NCBI GenBank assembly: GCA_002332615.1
Contig: DDAL01000008.1
Location: 199,989 to 263,988 of the forward strand
Direction of reading: 5' to 3'
Source: Sphingobacteriaceae bacterium UBA2059
GTDB taxonomy: Bacteria > Bacteroidota > Bacteroidia > Sphingobacteriales > Sphingobacteriaceae
DNA: 64,000 nt
Below the pieces are notes generated by a model. It ran no database searches and was not told where the DNA came from. It was given only the letters and a program-made list of their open reading frames with translations. The translations under genes were made by a program, and so were the position numbers. Of the stretch, positions 46,481 to 56,500 are shown one piece after another (the first letter of the stretch is position 1; each line of letters opens with the position of its first letter).

Positions 46481-46519
46481 TAGCCATGTTTTTTTAAGGA
46501 AACAACATGGCTACATTAT
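46475..46519. repeat. Perfect 16-bp inverted repeat, 13-base loop
   Basis: ATAATGTAGCCATGTT (46475-46490) and AACATGGCTACATTAT (46504-46519) are exact reverse complements. The loop has a T-run in one reading and no U-run follows either arm, so it is not a classical terminator. It could still end the pspC transcript, be an RNA structure or be a remnant of a mobile element. Confidence 0.75.
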
Positions 46520-46571
46520 AGCTGGCAGCAGGGAGCATGCCGCAGCAGTATAAAACAGGTGCGGTTGCCGG

Positions 46572-46790
46572 CTACTTTATAAATAGGAAGTATAAAACCG
46601 AGCCGGTATTTTCAGGAAGTTTAATGCTGGTACGCAGGCTATCACTCTTGCCAGACGTTCCCCTGGCTGGCTGCATGTGTATAATGGCCATTATCAGCAA
46701 CAGGTTAAGAAGTATAAGCAAAAAGCCCGAGGGGAGGCCCGACAGCCTGGAAGGGCCGGAGGGCGTAGTTGCGTGTTTTTTTAACTTCAT
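46572..46790 (-). CDS. Possible small single-pass membrane protein
   Basis: A 72-residue frame from ATG 46790, 31 bp after pspC and on the same strand. It has a basic N-terminus, a hydrophobic segment (about residues 21-38, FLLILLNLLLIMAIIHM) and a polar Ser/Lys-rich remainder. I recognise no family. The position after padR-pspC makes it a plausible third operon member, but a plus-strand frame of similar length overlaps it, so coding is uncertain. Confidence 0.35.
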   Translation of the reverse strand: MKLKKHATTPSGPSRLSGLPSGFLLILLNLLLIMAIIHMQPARGTSGKSDSLRTSIKLPENTGSVLYFLFIK

Positions 46791-46821
46791 GATAGTCAAA
46801 TATATATGCTTTTTTTAAAAA

Positions 46822-48366
46822 CTAGTTAGTTAGCGGTTCTTCTTTTTTATAAAGCGTGTCGCACTTCAATCCTTCGGGTCTCATAACGAGTTCGGCCGGG
46901 TTATTCCATTCGCTTTCCGGCGGCAGGCAGTCGTTCACATTAAAGTTTTGCAGAAAATGCCTTGTATCGCCCTCTACAACAATGCGGGTATTTACCGGTA
47001 CTCTTAAGGTTAAGTTAAGGCGCTGATTGCGGTAAGGGGCCTTGTCTGCAAGATAGAGGTACTGATCGAGCGTTAAGATAGAGTCGGTTTGCACAAAGTT
47101 GTAGGCACTTTTTTGCACTGTTTTCAAAGCTTCTTCAAAATTGCGTCCCTTGGCGCTGAACTCTTTGGTAAGCGTGGCAGTGCTGTCGGTGCTGCGCAGT
47201 ATTTCCAGACGTATTTGTCCGAAATCATCATCGAGGTCCAGACTGCCTTTTATTCTGGCATTGCCTATATTGTATTTAATGCTGTCCTTGCTGCTGAAAT
47301 GTCGTGCCGAGTTGATGCGTATGATATATGTTTTTTGAAGTTTCAAAGTGTTTATCTGTTCCATTTTAGCTTCTTCATTAAACTCTGCCTTAACTTGTGA
47401 GGCATAGTAAACGGTAACCCCAAGGCCCACAATCCACAGTACCAGCAAAGCAAAGTAGGTTACCCGCCCTGCAACCGGACGGTTGGTGACCACTCTTAGT
47501 GCAAACAAAAGCAGTGCAAGCGCGGGTATGGCCCCCAGCAGCAAGCCGCATATAACCAAGGGTGTTTTATATTCTTCAACAATACCATGTATTGGAAAGT
47601 TAAGCTGTGCGCTATTGCCAAAGCCAAGCCAGAAGATGGCTGCCAGGAGCGAGCCCAGCAGGATGGCCGAACAAATAAAAACCACACCTATGCCTACTAT
47701 TTTAACCAGCAAGCCAGCGCCCCGCCCGGCATAATCAACCGCTTTGTTAAGACCCGGCTTCAGGCGCTGGTGGGTAGTTTGCAGGTTTTCTTTTAGGGAA
47801 TCCATCTCTTCGTCAAAGGATTTTTTGAAGTTTTGCAAATTGATGGCTTCTCCTCTCATGGCCATTTTTTCGGCCCTGGTGGTGGCTTTGGGTATAATAA
47901 ACATCAATACCAGGTAAACAATAAGCCCGGTTCCCCACATAAGAGTAATAAGGATGGCCAGTATGCGTACCACGGTTACGTCTACTTTGAAATAATGCGA
48001 AAGGCCGGCGCAAACGCCCGATACAAGCTTGTTATCCACATCGCGGTAGAGCTTTGACTGGTTGGCAAAGTATGGTGGTTCAAACTCCTGGCTGCTTGTT
48101 TCGGTGTCAAAATCATTTACCGTACCCATGCGGGCCACAATATCCTGTACATCTGTATAAACTATTACCTGTTTGTTTTGCTCGGCAAGGCGTTCATTGA
48201 ACATTTCGGCAATGCGGCTTTCTATATCGCCCACAATCTCGGCGCTGTCTTCCGAATAGGCAAAATGCTGCTTTACATCACTCAGATACTTACGCAGCAG
48301 GTCATACGCATCCTCATCTATGTGAAATACAATGCCGTTAATGTTTATAATAATAGTTTTATTCAT
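46822..48366 (-). CDS. PspC domain-containing membrane protein
   Basis: A 514-residue protein with an N-terminal soluble part (about residues 1-100, rich in acidic residues), a PspC domain (about 108-172, with SKLYRDVDNKLVSGVCAGL), several further membrane segments (about 225-325) and a periplasmic beta-rich C-terminus. PspC proteins act in envelope stress responses in proteobacteria; the large C-terminus is a Bacteroidota variant of unknown role. It follows the padR gene by 24 bp and is probably controlled by it. Confidence 0.88.
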   Translation of the reverse strand: MNKTIIININGIVFHIDEDAYDLLRKYLSDVKQHFAYSEDSAEIVGDIESRIAEMFNERLAEQNKQVIVYTDVQDIVARMGTVNDFDTETSSQEFEPPYFANQSKLYRDVDNKLVSGVCAGLSHYFKVDVTVVRILAILITLMWGTGLIVYLVLMFIIPKATTRAEKMAMRGEAINLQNFKKSFDEEMDSLKENLQTTHQRLKPGLNKAVDYAGRGAGLLVKIVGIGVVFICSAILLGSLLAAIFWLGFGNSAQLNFPIHGIVEEYKTPLVICGLLLGAIPALALLLFALRVVTNRPVAGRVTYFALLVLWIVGLGVTVYYASQVKAEFNEEAKMEQINTLKLQKTYIIRINSARHFSSKDSIKYNIGNARIKGSLDLDDDFGQIRLEILRSTDSTATLTKEFSAKGRNFEEALKTVQKSAYNFVQTDSILTLDQYLYLADKAPYRNQRLNLTLRVPVNTRIVVEGDTRHFLQNFNVNDCLPPESEWNNPAELVMRPEGLKCDTLYKKEEPLTN

Positions 48367-48390
48367 AATAGTATTGTTTTAAGAGGGTGC

Positions 48391-48732
48391 TTAGTTATTG
48401 TTGGTTTTGTTTTGGGTTGATCTGTTAACGGCATATACCAGTTCGTGCCAGGTTGTATCGAGCTGTTTTAAAACCTGAACACCGGCTTCGGTAAGTGTGT
48501 AGTATTTGCGGGGCGGCCCTGAGGTAGATTCTACCCAGTTGTAACTAAGCAGCCCGTTGTTTTTGAGCCTGGTAAGAAGCGGATACAGGGTGCCTTCAAC
48601 CACGAGCAGTTTGGCTTCCTTCAACTCGCTTATTATGTCGGAAGCATAGGTCTCGCCCCGGGATATAATGGAGAGAATACAATATTCAAGTATTCCCTTT
48701 CGCATTTGTATTTGAGTATTCTCTACTATCAT
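48391..48732 (-). CDS. PadR family transcriptional regulator
   Basis: A 113-residue winged-helix repressor-type protein. The PadR fold is clear in MRKGILEYCILSIISRGETYASDI, VVEGTLYPLLTRL and GPPRKYYTLTEAG. Partners such as PspC-type membrane genes are common. A near-perfect promoter and an 8-bp inverted repeat lie directly upstream, so autoregulation is likely. The ligand is unknown. Confidence 0.92.
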   Translation of the reverse strand: MIVENTQIQMRKGILEYCILSIISRGETYASDIISELKEAKLLVVEGTLYPLLTRLKNNGLLSYNWVESTSGPPRKYYTLTEAGVQVLKQLDTTWHELVYAVNRSTQNKTNNN

Positions 48733-48736
48733 ATCA

Positions 48737-48774
48737 CAAAGATATATGTATTAATTGGTATTATGCAATACATA
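48737..48774 (-). promoter_or_regulatory. padR promoter and candidate PadR operator
   Basis: On the minus strand TATCTTTG (48737-48744) ends only 4 bases before the padR ATG, implying a leaderless or nearly leaderless mRNA. Directly upstream, TATGTATT (48745-48752) and AATACATA (48767-48774) are a perfect inverted repeat with a 14-base spacer; PadR proteins typically bind ATGT...ACAT dyads. Confidence 0.5.
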
Positions 48775-48940
48775 GTACTAAATAAAAATTATTTTTTTTC
48801 AGTTATCCACACAAGCATGTGGCTTAAACTAATAGTTATTTACTTACATAGGGTATAATAATCAGGAAATAACTGTTGGAAACAGATCGGTTATCAATGT
48901 ATCGCTGGCTAGCAGCAGCCAGACTTTATCAGAAGTAGTA

Positions 48941-51760
48941 GTGCAGGTTCCTTATGGAAATATAAGCAAAAAGGCATTTACCGGCTCTGAGGCAACTATA
49001 AGTGCTGCTGTAATTGAAAAGCAGCAGGTAAGTTCTTTTACTCGAGCTCTGGAAGGTACTGCTCCGGGTGTAAGTGTTACCAACGGCAATGGGCCAGGCT
49101 CAAGTGCATCGATCCGTATACGCGGATTCGGTTCTGTCAATGCAAGTTCCTCTCCTTTATATGTTTTAGATGGAGTTCCTTTCAACGGCTCCTTAAATTC
49201 TTTAAGTACAGATGAGATTGAGAGTATAACAGTTCTTAAGGATGCTTCCGCCGCTGCTTTATACGGCTCTCGTGCTGCTAATGGTGTAATAATGATTGCA
49301 ACAAAGCGTGGAAGCAAAAATAGAACAAAAATAAGCGCGTCAGTTCGCAATGGTTTTATGAACCGTTCAATTCCTGAATATGACAGGGTAAACCAAAAGG
49401 AGTATTACGAATTGATGTGGGAGGCTACCAGAAATGCTTACGTTGCCGCAGGCCAAAAACCTGACGTAGCCGGAGCCAACGCTTCGAAAAATCTTACTGG
49501 CCCGAATGCGCTGGTATATAATGCATATAATGTTCCTGGAGATCAGCTGGTGGATCCGGTTACAGGTAAATTAAACCCTTCAGCAACCTTGTTGTGGGAT
49601 GACGACTGGCAAAAAGAGCTTATCAGAAGCAATGCACCGAGGCTTGATGTCAACTTCAATGTATCCGGGGGCGGAGATAAGAATGATTACTTCTTCTCTA
49701 TGGGTTATGTAAATGAAGATGGTATTGCAAAGCATTCGGGGTTTAACCGCTATAATCTTCGTGCTAAGGTTAATTCGCAAATGACTAAGTGGTTAAACGG
49801 AGGGGTTAATATATATGGCGCCACCGGCGAAACCAAGCAATTGATGGCCGAAGGTTCGTACACCTCTAATCCGTTTTACTATACTCGTGTAATGGGACCT
49901 ATTTATCCCATTTGGCAGCGCGATGCAAAAGGTGCGTTTATAACAAATCCTGAAACGGGTGAGAGGGTACTTGACTGGGGTGTTCCTGAGCAAATGGGAA
50001 CTCGTCCTTACGCTTCAAATGCGAACCTTGTTGGTACACTAGCACTGGACGATCGTTCGTTTAAAAGCACGAATGCTACAGCTAATACCTTTTTGGAAGC
50101 GAAGTTTTTGAAAGACTTTTCATTTAAAAGTACTTTGGGTGTCGACTTTTACAACAGCAATGGTACTACTTTTCAAAACTCATTGTTTGGTGACGCGGCT
50201 AACGTAAAGGGTAGAAGTACAAAAACAAATACCCGCAATATGTCCTATACCTTCAACCAGATCCTTTCCTGGTCGAAGAAATTTAACGAGCATAGTATCA
50301 CTGCTTTGGCAGGACACGAGAATTACCAGTTTAAAAGCAATTATTTATCGGCTAAGCGCTCGTTCTTCCCATTCCCCGGAAATAGTGAGCTGGCTAATGC
50401 TGCTAATCCCGAGTCTTCAACTTCCTATGAAAATCTTCACAGGATAGAAAGTTACTTCTCCAGTGCCAACTATAGCTATATGGAAAGGTACTTATTGTCT
50501 GCATCTTTCAGGCGTGACGCTTCATCGAGGTTTGCTAAAGACAACCGTTGGGGTAATTTCTGGTCGGTAGGTGGCGGATGGAGAATATCTGAAGAAGATT
50601 TCTTAAAAAACTCCACATGGCTTAACGAATTGAAATATAAGTTTAGTTACGGAGAGCAGGGCAATGAGGATTTGTTGAATACCGATGGTAGTTCAAACTA
50701 CTATGTATGGCAAGGGCTGTATGAGCTTGGAATGAACAATGCTATGTTTCCGGGCGCAGTAATCAGCACACTTCAAAATCCTGACATTACCTGGGAATCC
50801 AATAAGTCGCTGAATACCGGTTTTGATTTCGTATTGTTCAACAGGCTTCAGGGTTCAATTGAGTATTTCGACAGAAGATCTGTTAATTTATTGTTCAATG
50901 TACCACTTCCGCTTTCAACAGGTATAGGCTCCATTGCCTCTAATGCCGGTACGCTTAAAAACTATGGTGTTGAGCTGCAATTGGGGTATAATGCTGTGAA
51001 GAACGACGATTTCGACTGGCGTATTGATTTAAACTTAACACGTTTCAGGAACAAAATTACAGCTCTTCCTCAAAGTGAGATAATCTCTGGTTCAAAAAAA
51101 TTAATGGTTGGTAAGTCTATTTACGATTTCTGGATTAAAGATTATGCAGGGGTTGATCCTCAAACCGGAGACGCGTTATTTTATTATGACGTGCTGGATG
51201 CAGATAAAAAGCCAACAGGTGAGATTAAAACCACGCCTTCTTTTGCAAAGGGAAGTTATTATTATAAAGGTTCGGCTATTCCTGACTTCAACGGAGGTTT
51301 GACTAACTCTTTCAGGTATAAGAACTTTGATCTTTCTGCTTTATTAACCTTCCAGGTGGGCGGTAAATTTTACAACAGCAATTATGCTACTCTTATGCAT
51401 GCAGGTACTTACGGCAACCACTGGTCTAAAGACATCTTAAAAAGATGGCAGAAACCCGGCGATATTACAAACGTTCCGCGGCTACAGAACAAAGTTGCTG
51501 ACCAAACAGGCGTATCTACGAGATGGCTGTTTGACGCAAGCTATCTAAACATTAAGAACATTAGCTTGGGATATAATTTTTCTAAAACCTTGCTCGCACC
51601 TATCGGCGTAACAGGTTTGAGGGTTTATACCACTGTTGATAACGCGGCATTATTTACTAAACAAAAGGGTATGGACCCTCAAAGGGCTTTTAGCGGTACT
51701 TCAGACTTTAACTATATACCTTATCGCACTTACACTTTTGGACTTAATGTTAATTTATAA
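48941..51760 (+). CDS. SusC/RagA TonB-dependent transporter, 5' truncated
   Basis: Outer-membrane channel of a SusCD pair. From the GTG at 48941 it encodes 939 residues, but the homologous frame continues back to 48836, where codons give LFTYIGYNNQEITVGNRSV and SLASSSQTLSEVVV, the end of the N-terminal carboxypeptidase-regulatory-like domain. Before that the frame hits TAG and there is no room for the missing start of that domain or a signal peptide, because padR begins at 48732. Plug domain and barrel appear intact to the C-terminal aromatic end. As it stands the product could not be exported, so this is probably a pseudogene or one half of a rearrangement. susD follows 14 bp later. Confidence 0.85.
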   Translation: MQVPYGNISKKAFTGSEATISAAVIEKQQVSSFTRALEGTAPGVSVTNGNGPGSSASIRIRGFGSVNASSSPLYVLDGVPFNGSLNSLSTDEIESITVLKDASAAALYGSRAANGVIMIATKRGSKNRTKISASVRNGFMNRSIPEYDRVNQKEYYELMWEATRNAYVAAGQKPDVAGANASKNLTGPNALVYNAYNVPGDQLVDPVTGKLNPSATLLWDDDWQKELIRSNAPRLDVNFNVSGGGDKNDYFFSMGYVNEDGIAKHSGFNRYNLRAKVNSQMTKWLNGGVNIYGATGETKQLMAEGSYTSNPFYYTRVMGPIYPIWQRDAKGAFITNPETGERVLDWGVPEQMGTRPYASNANLVGTLALDDRSFKSTNATANTFLEAKFLKDFSFKSTLGVDFYNSNGTTFQNSLFGDAANVKGRSTKTNTRNMSYTFNQILSWSKKFNEHSITALAGHENYQFKSNYLSAKRSFFPFPGNSELANAANPESSTSYENLHRIESYFSSANYSYMERYLLSASFRRDASSRFAKDNRWGNFWSVGGGWRISEEDFLKNSTWLNELKYKFSYGEQGNEDLLNTDGSSNYYVWQGLYELGMNNAMFPGAVISTLQNPDITWESNKSLNTGFDFVLFNRLQGSIEYFDRRSVNLLFNVPLPLSTGIGSIASNAGTLKNYGVELQLGYNAVKNDDFDWRIDLNLTRFRNKITALPQSEIISGSKKLMVGKSIYDFWIKDYAGVDPQTGDALFYYDVLDADKKPTGEIKTTPSFAKGSYYYKGSAIPDFNGGLTNSFRYKNFDLSALLTFQVGGKFYNSNYATLMHAGTYGNHWSKDILKRWQKPGDITNVPRLQNKVADQTGVSTRWLFDASYLNIKNISLGYNFSKTLLAPIGVTGLRVYTTVDNAALFTKQKGMDPQRAFSGTSDFNYIPYRTYTFGLNVNL

Positions 51761-51774
51761 TTGAAGTATTAGGA

Positions 51775-53280
51775 ATGAAAAAAATATTAAAATTAGCAGG
51801 ACCGGTTTTGGTGCTTGCTTTAATGTTCGGGTCCTGCAAAAAGGACTATCTTGAAACCAATCCCACAGATGCGGTTTCAAATGGAACTATTTTTAAAACC
51901 ACTGATGGTGCTTATACCGCTTTAAACGGTATGTACAGAAGCATGTATGCAGCTGAAGGTTCTCAAATGTTCGGGCAAAAGAGTATAGACCTGGCTCTGG
52001 ATATGATGGGAAATGATATGGTGAGAAATACAACCGGAAGCGGCTGGTTTTTGGGTGATTATGACTATACCGATGCTACATCTACAAGGTCCAGCGTTGA
52101 TTACAGGCCATATGGAGTATGGAATTATTACTATACTCAAATTAACAATGCAAATCTTATATTGAAGTACATAGATGCGGCATCAGGAAGTGAGAAAGAT
52201 AAGAATAATTTAAAGGGGCAGGCCCTTGCTATGCGTGCTTATTCTTATTTCTATCTGATCAATATGTTTCAGCATGGATATAAGGGCAATGAATCTAAAC
52301 CTGGTGTTCCTTTATACACGGAACCAACAAAAGAGGGCAAGCCAAGGGGAACTGTACAAGATGTATATACGCAGATCAACAAAGATTTGGATGACGCGGA
52401 AAAGTTTCTTGAAGGGGTAAGCCGCATACATTTTTCGCACATCGACAAGCGTACCGTACAAGGCATGCACGCACGTGTAGCCCTTCAGCAAGGGAACTAC
52501 CAGGGTGCTGCCAGCTTCGCTGCCAAGGCAAGAGCTGGTTTGAAGCTTATGTCTCAGATGGAGTATACGCAGGGCTTTAGCAAGCCAAATGAAGAGTGGA
52601 TATGGGGCATGATTGTTCAGAACGACCAATCTGGTAAGTTTGCTTCCTTCTGGTCGCATATGGATCCTTATGCAAAAGGTTATGCTTCTTTGGGCGCGCA
52701 ACAGAAAATTACAAAGGATCTGTATAACAAGATCGATACAAATGACATTCGTAGCAAAGTTTTTGTAATGCTTCCGCCGATAGATCCCAATCTAAAGGAT
52801 GAAGAGAAAAAGAAAGAACAAGCAAAACGGGCGCTTACGCCTAATTATACATCCATTAAATTTGTAAAGCCTGTCCCTAGTTCCTGGGATTCGAATGATT
52901 TGTTAATGAGAGCTAGCGAGATGATGCTTATCGAGGCAGAAGCTCTTGCCAGAACAGGTAAAGATGCGGATGCCCTTAAGCTTCTTACCGATCTTATTAA
53001 AGCAAGAAATCCTAAGTATGTATTTACAGCAGGTGGAGACCAACTGGTGAATGAAATATTGCTTCAAAGGCGTATTGAACTCTGGGGAGAGGGTTTTTCC
53101 TTGCTGGATATCAAGCGCTTAAAGCAAGGACTTAATCGTCCGGTAGGTGAGGGAAACCATTCTGTCTCTCTTGCTCGAAAAATTACCCTGCCTGCAGAGG
53201 ATAACGCTTTTCTGCTGAAGATACCTCAGGTTGAGTTTGACGCTAACAAATCATTGAGCCCCGCAGATCAAAATCCTTAA
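51775..53280 (+). CDS. SusD/RagB family lipoprotein
   Basis: Surface lipoprotein that sits on the SusC barrel and binds the substrate to be imported. The 501-residue protein has a lipobox ending in FGSC (Cys21), the conserved TDGAYTALNGMY start, and TPR-like helices including ALAMRAYSYFYLINMF and EILLQRRIELWGEGF. It is intact, unlike its susC partner. Substrate is not evident. It ends with a strong terminator. Confidence 0.92.
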   Translation: MKKILKLAGPVLVLALMFGSCKKDYLETNPTDAVSNGTIFKTTDGAYTALNGMYRSMYAAEGSQMFGQKSIDLALDMMGNDMVRNTTGSGWFLGDYDYTDATSTRSSVDYRPYGVWNYYYTQINNANLILKYIDAASGSEKDKNNLKGQALAMRAYSYFYLINMFQHGYKGNESKPGVPLYTEPTKEGKPRGTVQDVYTQINKDLDDAEKFLEGVSRIHFSHIDKRTVQGMHARVALQQGNYQGAASFAAKARAGLKLMSQMEYTQGFSKPNEEWIWGMIVQNDQSGKFASFWSHMDPYAKGYASLGAQQKITKDLYNKIDTNDIRSKVFVMLPPIDPNLKDEEKKKEQAKRALTPNYTSIKFVKPVPSSWDSNDLLMRASEMMLIEAEALARTGKDADALKLLTDLIKARNPKYVFTAGGDQLVNEILLQRRIELWGEGFSLLDIKRLKQGLNRPVGEGNHSVSLARKITLPAEDNAFLLKIPQVEFDANKSLSPADQNP

Positions 53281-53295
53281 GATTATTATTTTAGC

Positions 53296-53330
53296 AAAAA
53301 GCCGCTTGATCGATCAAGCGGCTTTTTTTT
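53296..53330 (+). terminator. Rho-independent terminator after the first susD
   Basis: AAGCCGCTTGAT and ATCAAGCGGCTT form a perfect stem with a 2-base turn followed by eight T residues, 15 bp after the susD stop. Confidence 0.92.
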
Positions 53331-53550
53331 GCCTATATTTTTGAAAAGTAGCTTAATTAGTGATTTAAATCATTTTAGTTAGGTGTTAACATTACACTAG
53401 GAAGAGTGACAGTCTTACACCGACTACTGACTCCTATTGCAATATTTTTATCACACAAGCGGTTTTTTTGAAACTTTATTAGAAAACCATTTTGAAATAT
53501 AGTTTTCTAAATGCATCTTTAGCTTAATCATTAATTTAAAAAGGACAACT

Positions 53551-56500
53551 ATGAAAAAACTTCTATCGAGTTTATTCGTCCTGCTGCTGTTTTGTGTTTC
53601 ACTGGCAGCCCAGGAACGAACCATTACCGGTACAGTAAAAGACAGGGCAGACGGCCTGCCGCTTCCTGGCGTAGGGATTAAAATTAAAGGCACCAATATG
53701 GGTACTCAAACTGGTGCAAACGGGGAGTTTTCCATTAGACTGAATAAACCGAACGCTGTTTTGGTGTTCAGCTATATTGGATATACTCCGCAGGAGGTTG
53801 CTACTGCTGGTAAGACCACGCTTAACGTTTTGCTTGGAAATGATGCTACCTCTCTGGGAGAGGTTGTGGTTACCGCTCTTGGTATTTCAAGACAGGCAAA
53901 GTCGCTGGGTTATAGCACAACTGTTGTAGGTGCAGAGGAGCTTACCAAAGCAAGAGAGACTAACGTTATCAATTCGCTAGCTGGAAAGGCTGCGGGCGTT
54001 AGGGTCAATTCAACCTCGGGTACCGTGGGCGGATCCAGTAAAGTTGTTATTCGTGGTGTAAACTCATTGGAAGGAAGCGGAGTATTATTTGTTGTAGATG
54101 GGATGCCGGTTAATAATACTACATCTGCCGGTGGTACTACAGGTAATAACGTGGATTATGGAAATAGAATGGGCGATTTAAGCTCTGATGACATTGAAAG
54201 CATGACGGTGCTTAAGGGCGCTGCCGCTACTGCTCTTTATGGATCAAGGGCGAAGGACGGAGCGATCATTATTACAACAAAGAAGGGCAGAAAAAATGGC
54301 TCTTTCTCTGTGGACGTCAATTCTTCTGTGCGTATGGAAAATCCTTTGGTTTTGCCTGACTACCAAAACGAATATGCTCAGGGAAGTTACGGGAAGTATA
54401 GCCTGAAGTATACAAATGGATGGGGTCCTAAAATTGCCGGACAGAAGGAAAAGGATTTTACAGGCGAGGAGGTTACTTTGCAGGCATATCCGGATAATGT
54501 AAAAGATTTTTTTGATACTGGTATTTCTACCATTAATAACCTTGCTTTTTCAGGGGGTGGTGACAACTCTGACTATCGGTTAAGCTTATCGCTGGTGAAC
54601 GAGAAGGGTATCATTCCTAAGTCGGAACTGAAGCGTTACAATCTGGCGATTAATGCGGGCAGAGATTTTAGCAAGAAGCTTTCTTCGAGATTTACGGGAA
54701 TGTATAGCCGTATCGAAGCTACAGGAAGACCTTCTCAGAGCTCTAATAACTCTAATATTATTACTTCAGCAATTTTTGGTTTGCCACGTGTTGTTGATAT
54801 TGAGAAGCTTAAAAATAACTTTGAGGACAAAGCTAGCGGCTCTCAGATATTTTTGAGTACAGACAAGACGGGTAATAATCCTTACTGGATTTTAAATTAC
54901 AATAAGAATAATAATGATGTAGACAGGTTTAACAGCACCTATACACTTACCTATAAGCCATTAGAGTGGATATCTATAACCAACAACCTGGGTGCTGATA
55001 TTTATACTGAAAAGAGAAAATCGTTTTCACGTAAAGGTACTGCCGGTATAATGACAGGGCAATTTACTAATCGCGATATATTTTCGAGAGAGTTTAACAA
55101 CGACTTGTTAGTTACCATTGATCAGGACGAACTCGTTAAAGATTTTAAGTTTAAACTTATCCTGGGTAATAACATAAACGACAGGCAAAGCGAAACAAAT
55201 ACTGTTGACGCGAGCAATCTTACTATTGATCAGCTTTATACGTATACCAACGCATCCAGTAAGACACCAACACTTGCATATTCTAAAAAGAGAACGGTAG
55301 GTGTGTTCGGAGATTTTGGAGTGAATTATAAAGACTTTTTGTTTTTGAATGTTACAGGCAGAAATGACTGGAGCTCTACATTACCTCTGGAGAACCGCTC
55401 ATACTTCTACCCGTCTGTGAGTGGAGGGTTTATCTTTTCTGAACTTATTAAGGAAAACTACCCTTGGTTGAACTACGGTAAGTTAAGAGCAAGCTGGGCC
55501 TCGGTAGGTAGCGATTTGACTCCTTATCAATTAGATTACCAGTATAGCCCTGTTGCTACGGCCTTTTTGCAGTACGTGGGAGCTGCTACAAATGTGTTCC
55601 CGATAGGAGACATTCCAACTGCGTTTACTGGTCCAAGGATTTTGCCTAACGTGAGCTTAAAGCCTCAGAGACAAAACTCTTTTGAAGTTGGAACGGAGAT
55701 GAAAATTCTTCAAAATAGAGTGGGACTTGACTTTACTTATTACAATACAGCGACTAAAGATCAGCTTATTGCTATGGATGTGGCGATATCTACGGGCTAT
55801 TTTGCGAAGTGGACAAATGTTGGTCTTATACGGAACAAGGGCATCGAACTTGGCCTGAATCTGATTCCGGTTAAAACAAAGGACTTTACCTGGGATGTTG
55901 ATGTGAATTTCTCTAAGAATAATCAGAAGGTTGAAAAGTTATCTGAGGAGATAAAGCAGTATAGTCTGGCAAGCGGATGGAGTGGTTTGCAGATTAAAGC
56001 TAAAGAAGGCGAATCGTTTGGACTATATGGGTCGGCATGGAGAAGAGATGAGGCAACTGGAAAATACATCATCGATGCTAAAAGCGGGCTTAGGCTTGCG
56101 GAAGCTGATAAGCGCCTTGGAAGCATCTATCCGGACTGGTTAATGGGCGTTAATACATCTTTTAACTATAAGGGCCTGTCTTTAAGCGGTCTGGTAGATA
56201 TCCGTCAGGGTGGCGTGTTCTATTCCGGTACTGTTTCCAATCTTCGTACCTCAGGTCTTGCTATTGAAACTGTGGATCGGCCTGATAAATTTATTGATGA
56301 AGGTGTGATGCTGCAAGATGGCAAGTATGTTCCTAATACTACTCCGGTTAAGAGTATGCAGGATTACTGGGCTAACGTGGCTAAAACAGATAATACAGAA
56401 GGAAACGTTTTTGACGCTTCTTATGTTAAACTGCGTGAAGTACGTCTTTCCTATGTGCTTCCCGAGACTTTATTTAAACAAAACAAGTTTATTAAGAGAG

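Larger units (their letters stand above)
46112..46571. other. Non-coding region between cysH and the small membrane ORF
   Basis: About 460 bp without a convincing gene. It has a GC-rich patch (46260-46320), a direct repeat (46443-46480) and a perfect inverted repeat (46475-46519). The cysH promoter must be here, but I could not find a TAnnTTTG box in the last 100 bp before cysH. No riboswitch class was recognised. Confidence 0.5.

Noticed and set aside
46537..46818. 93-codon plus-strand frame downstream of the hairpin
   Set aside because: Overlaps the better-placed minus-strand small membrane frame and has no promoter or family support.
48733..48835. Missing SusC N-terminus encoded in another frame (frameshift)
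   Set aside because: Only 103 bp are available before padR, far too short for about 75 residues and a promoter, and no frame resembles the domain.
53403..53432. Inverted repeat GAGTGACAGTC...GACTACTGACTC upstream of the second susC
   Set aside because: The arms match poorly once aligned and are far from the start codon; not reported as a regulatory site.
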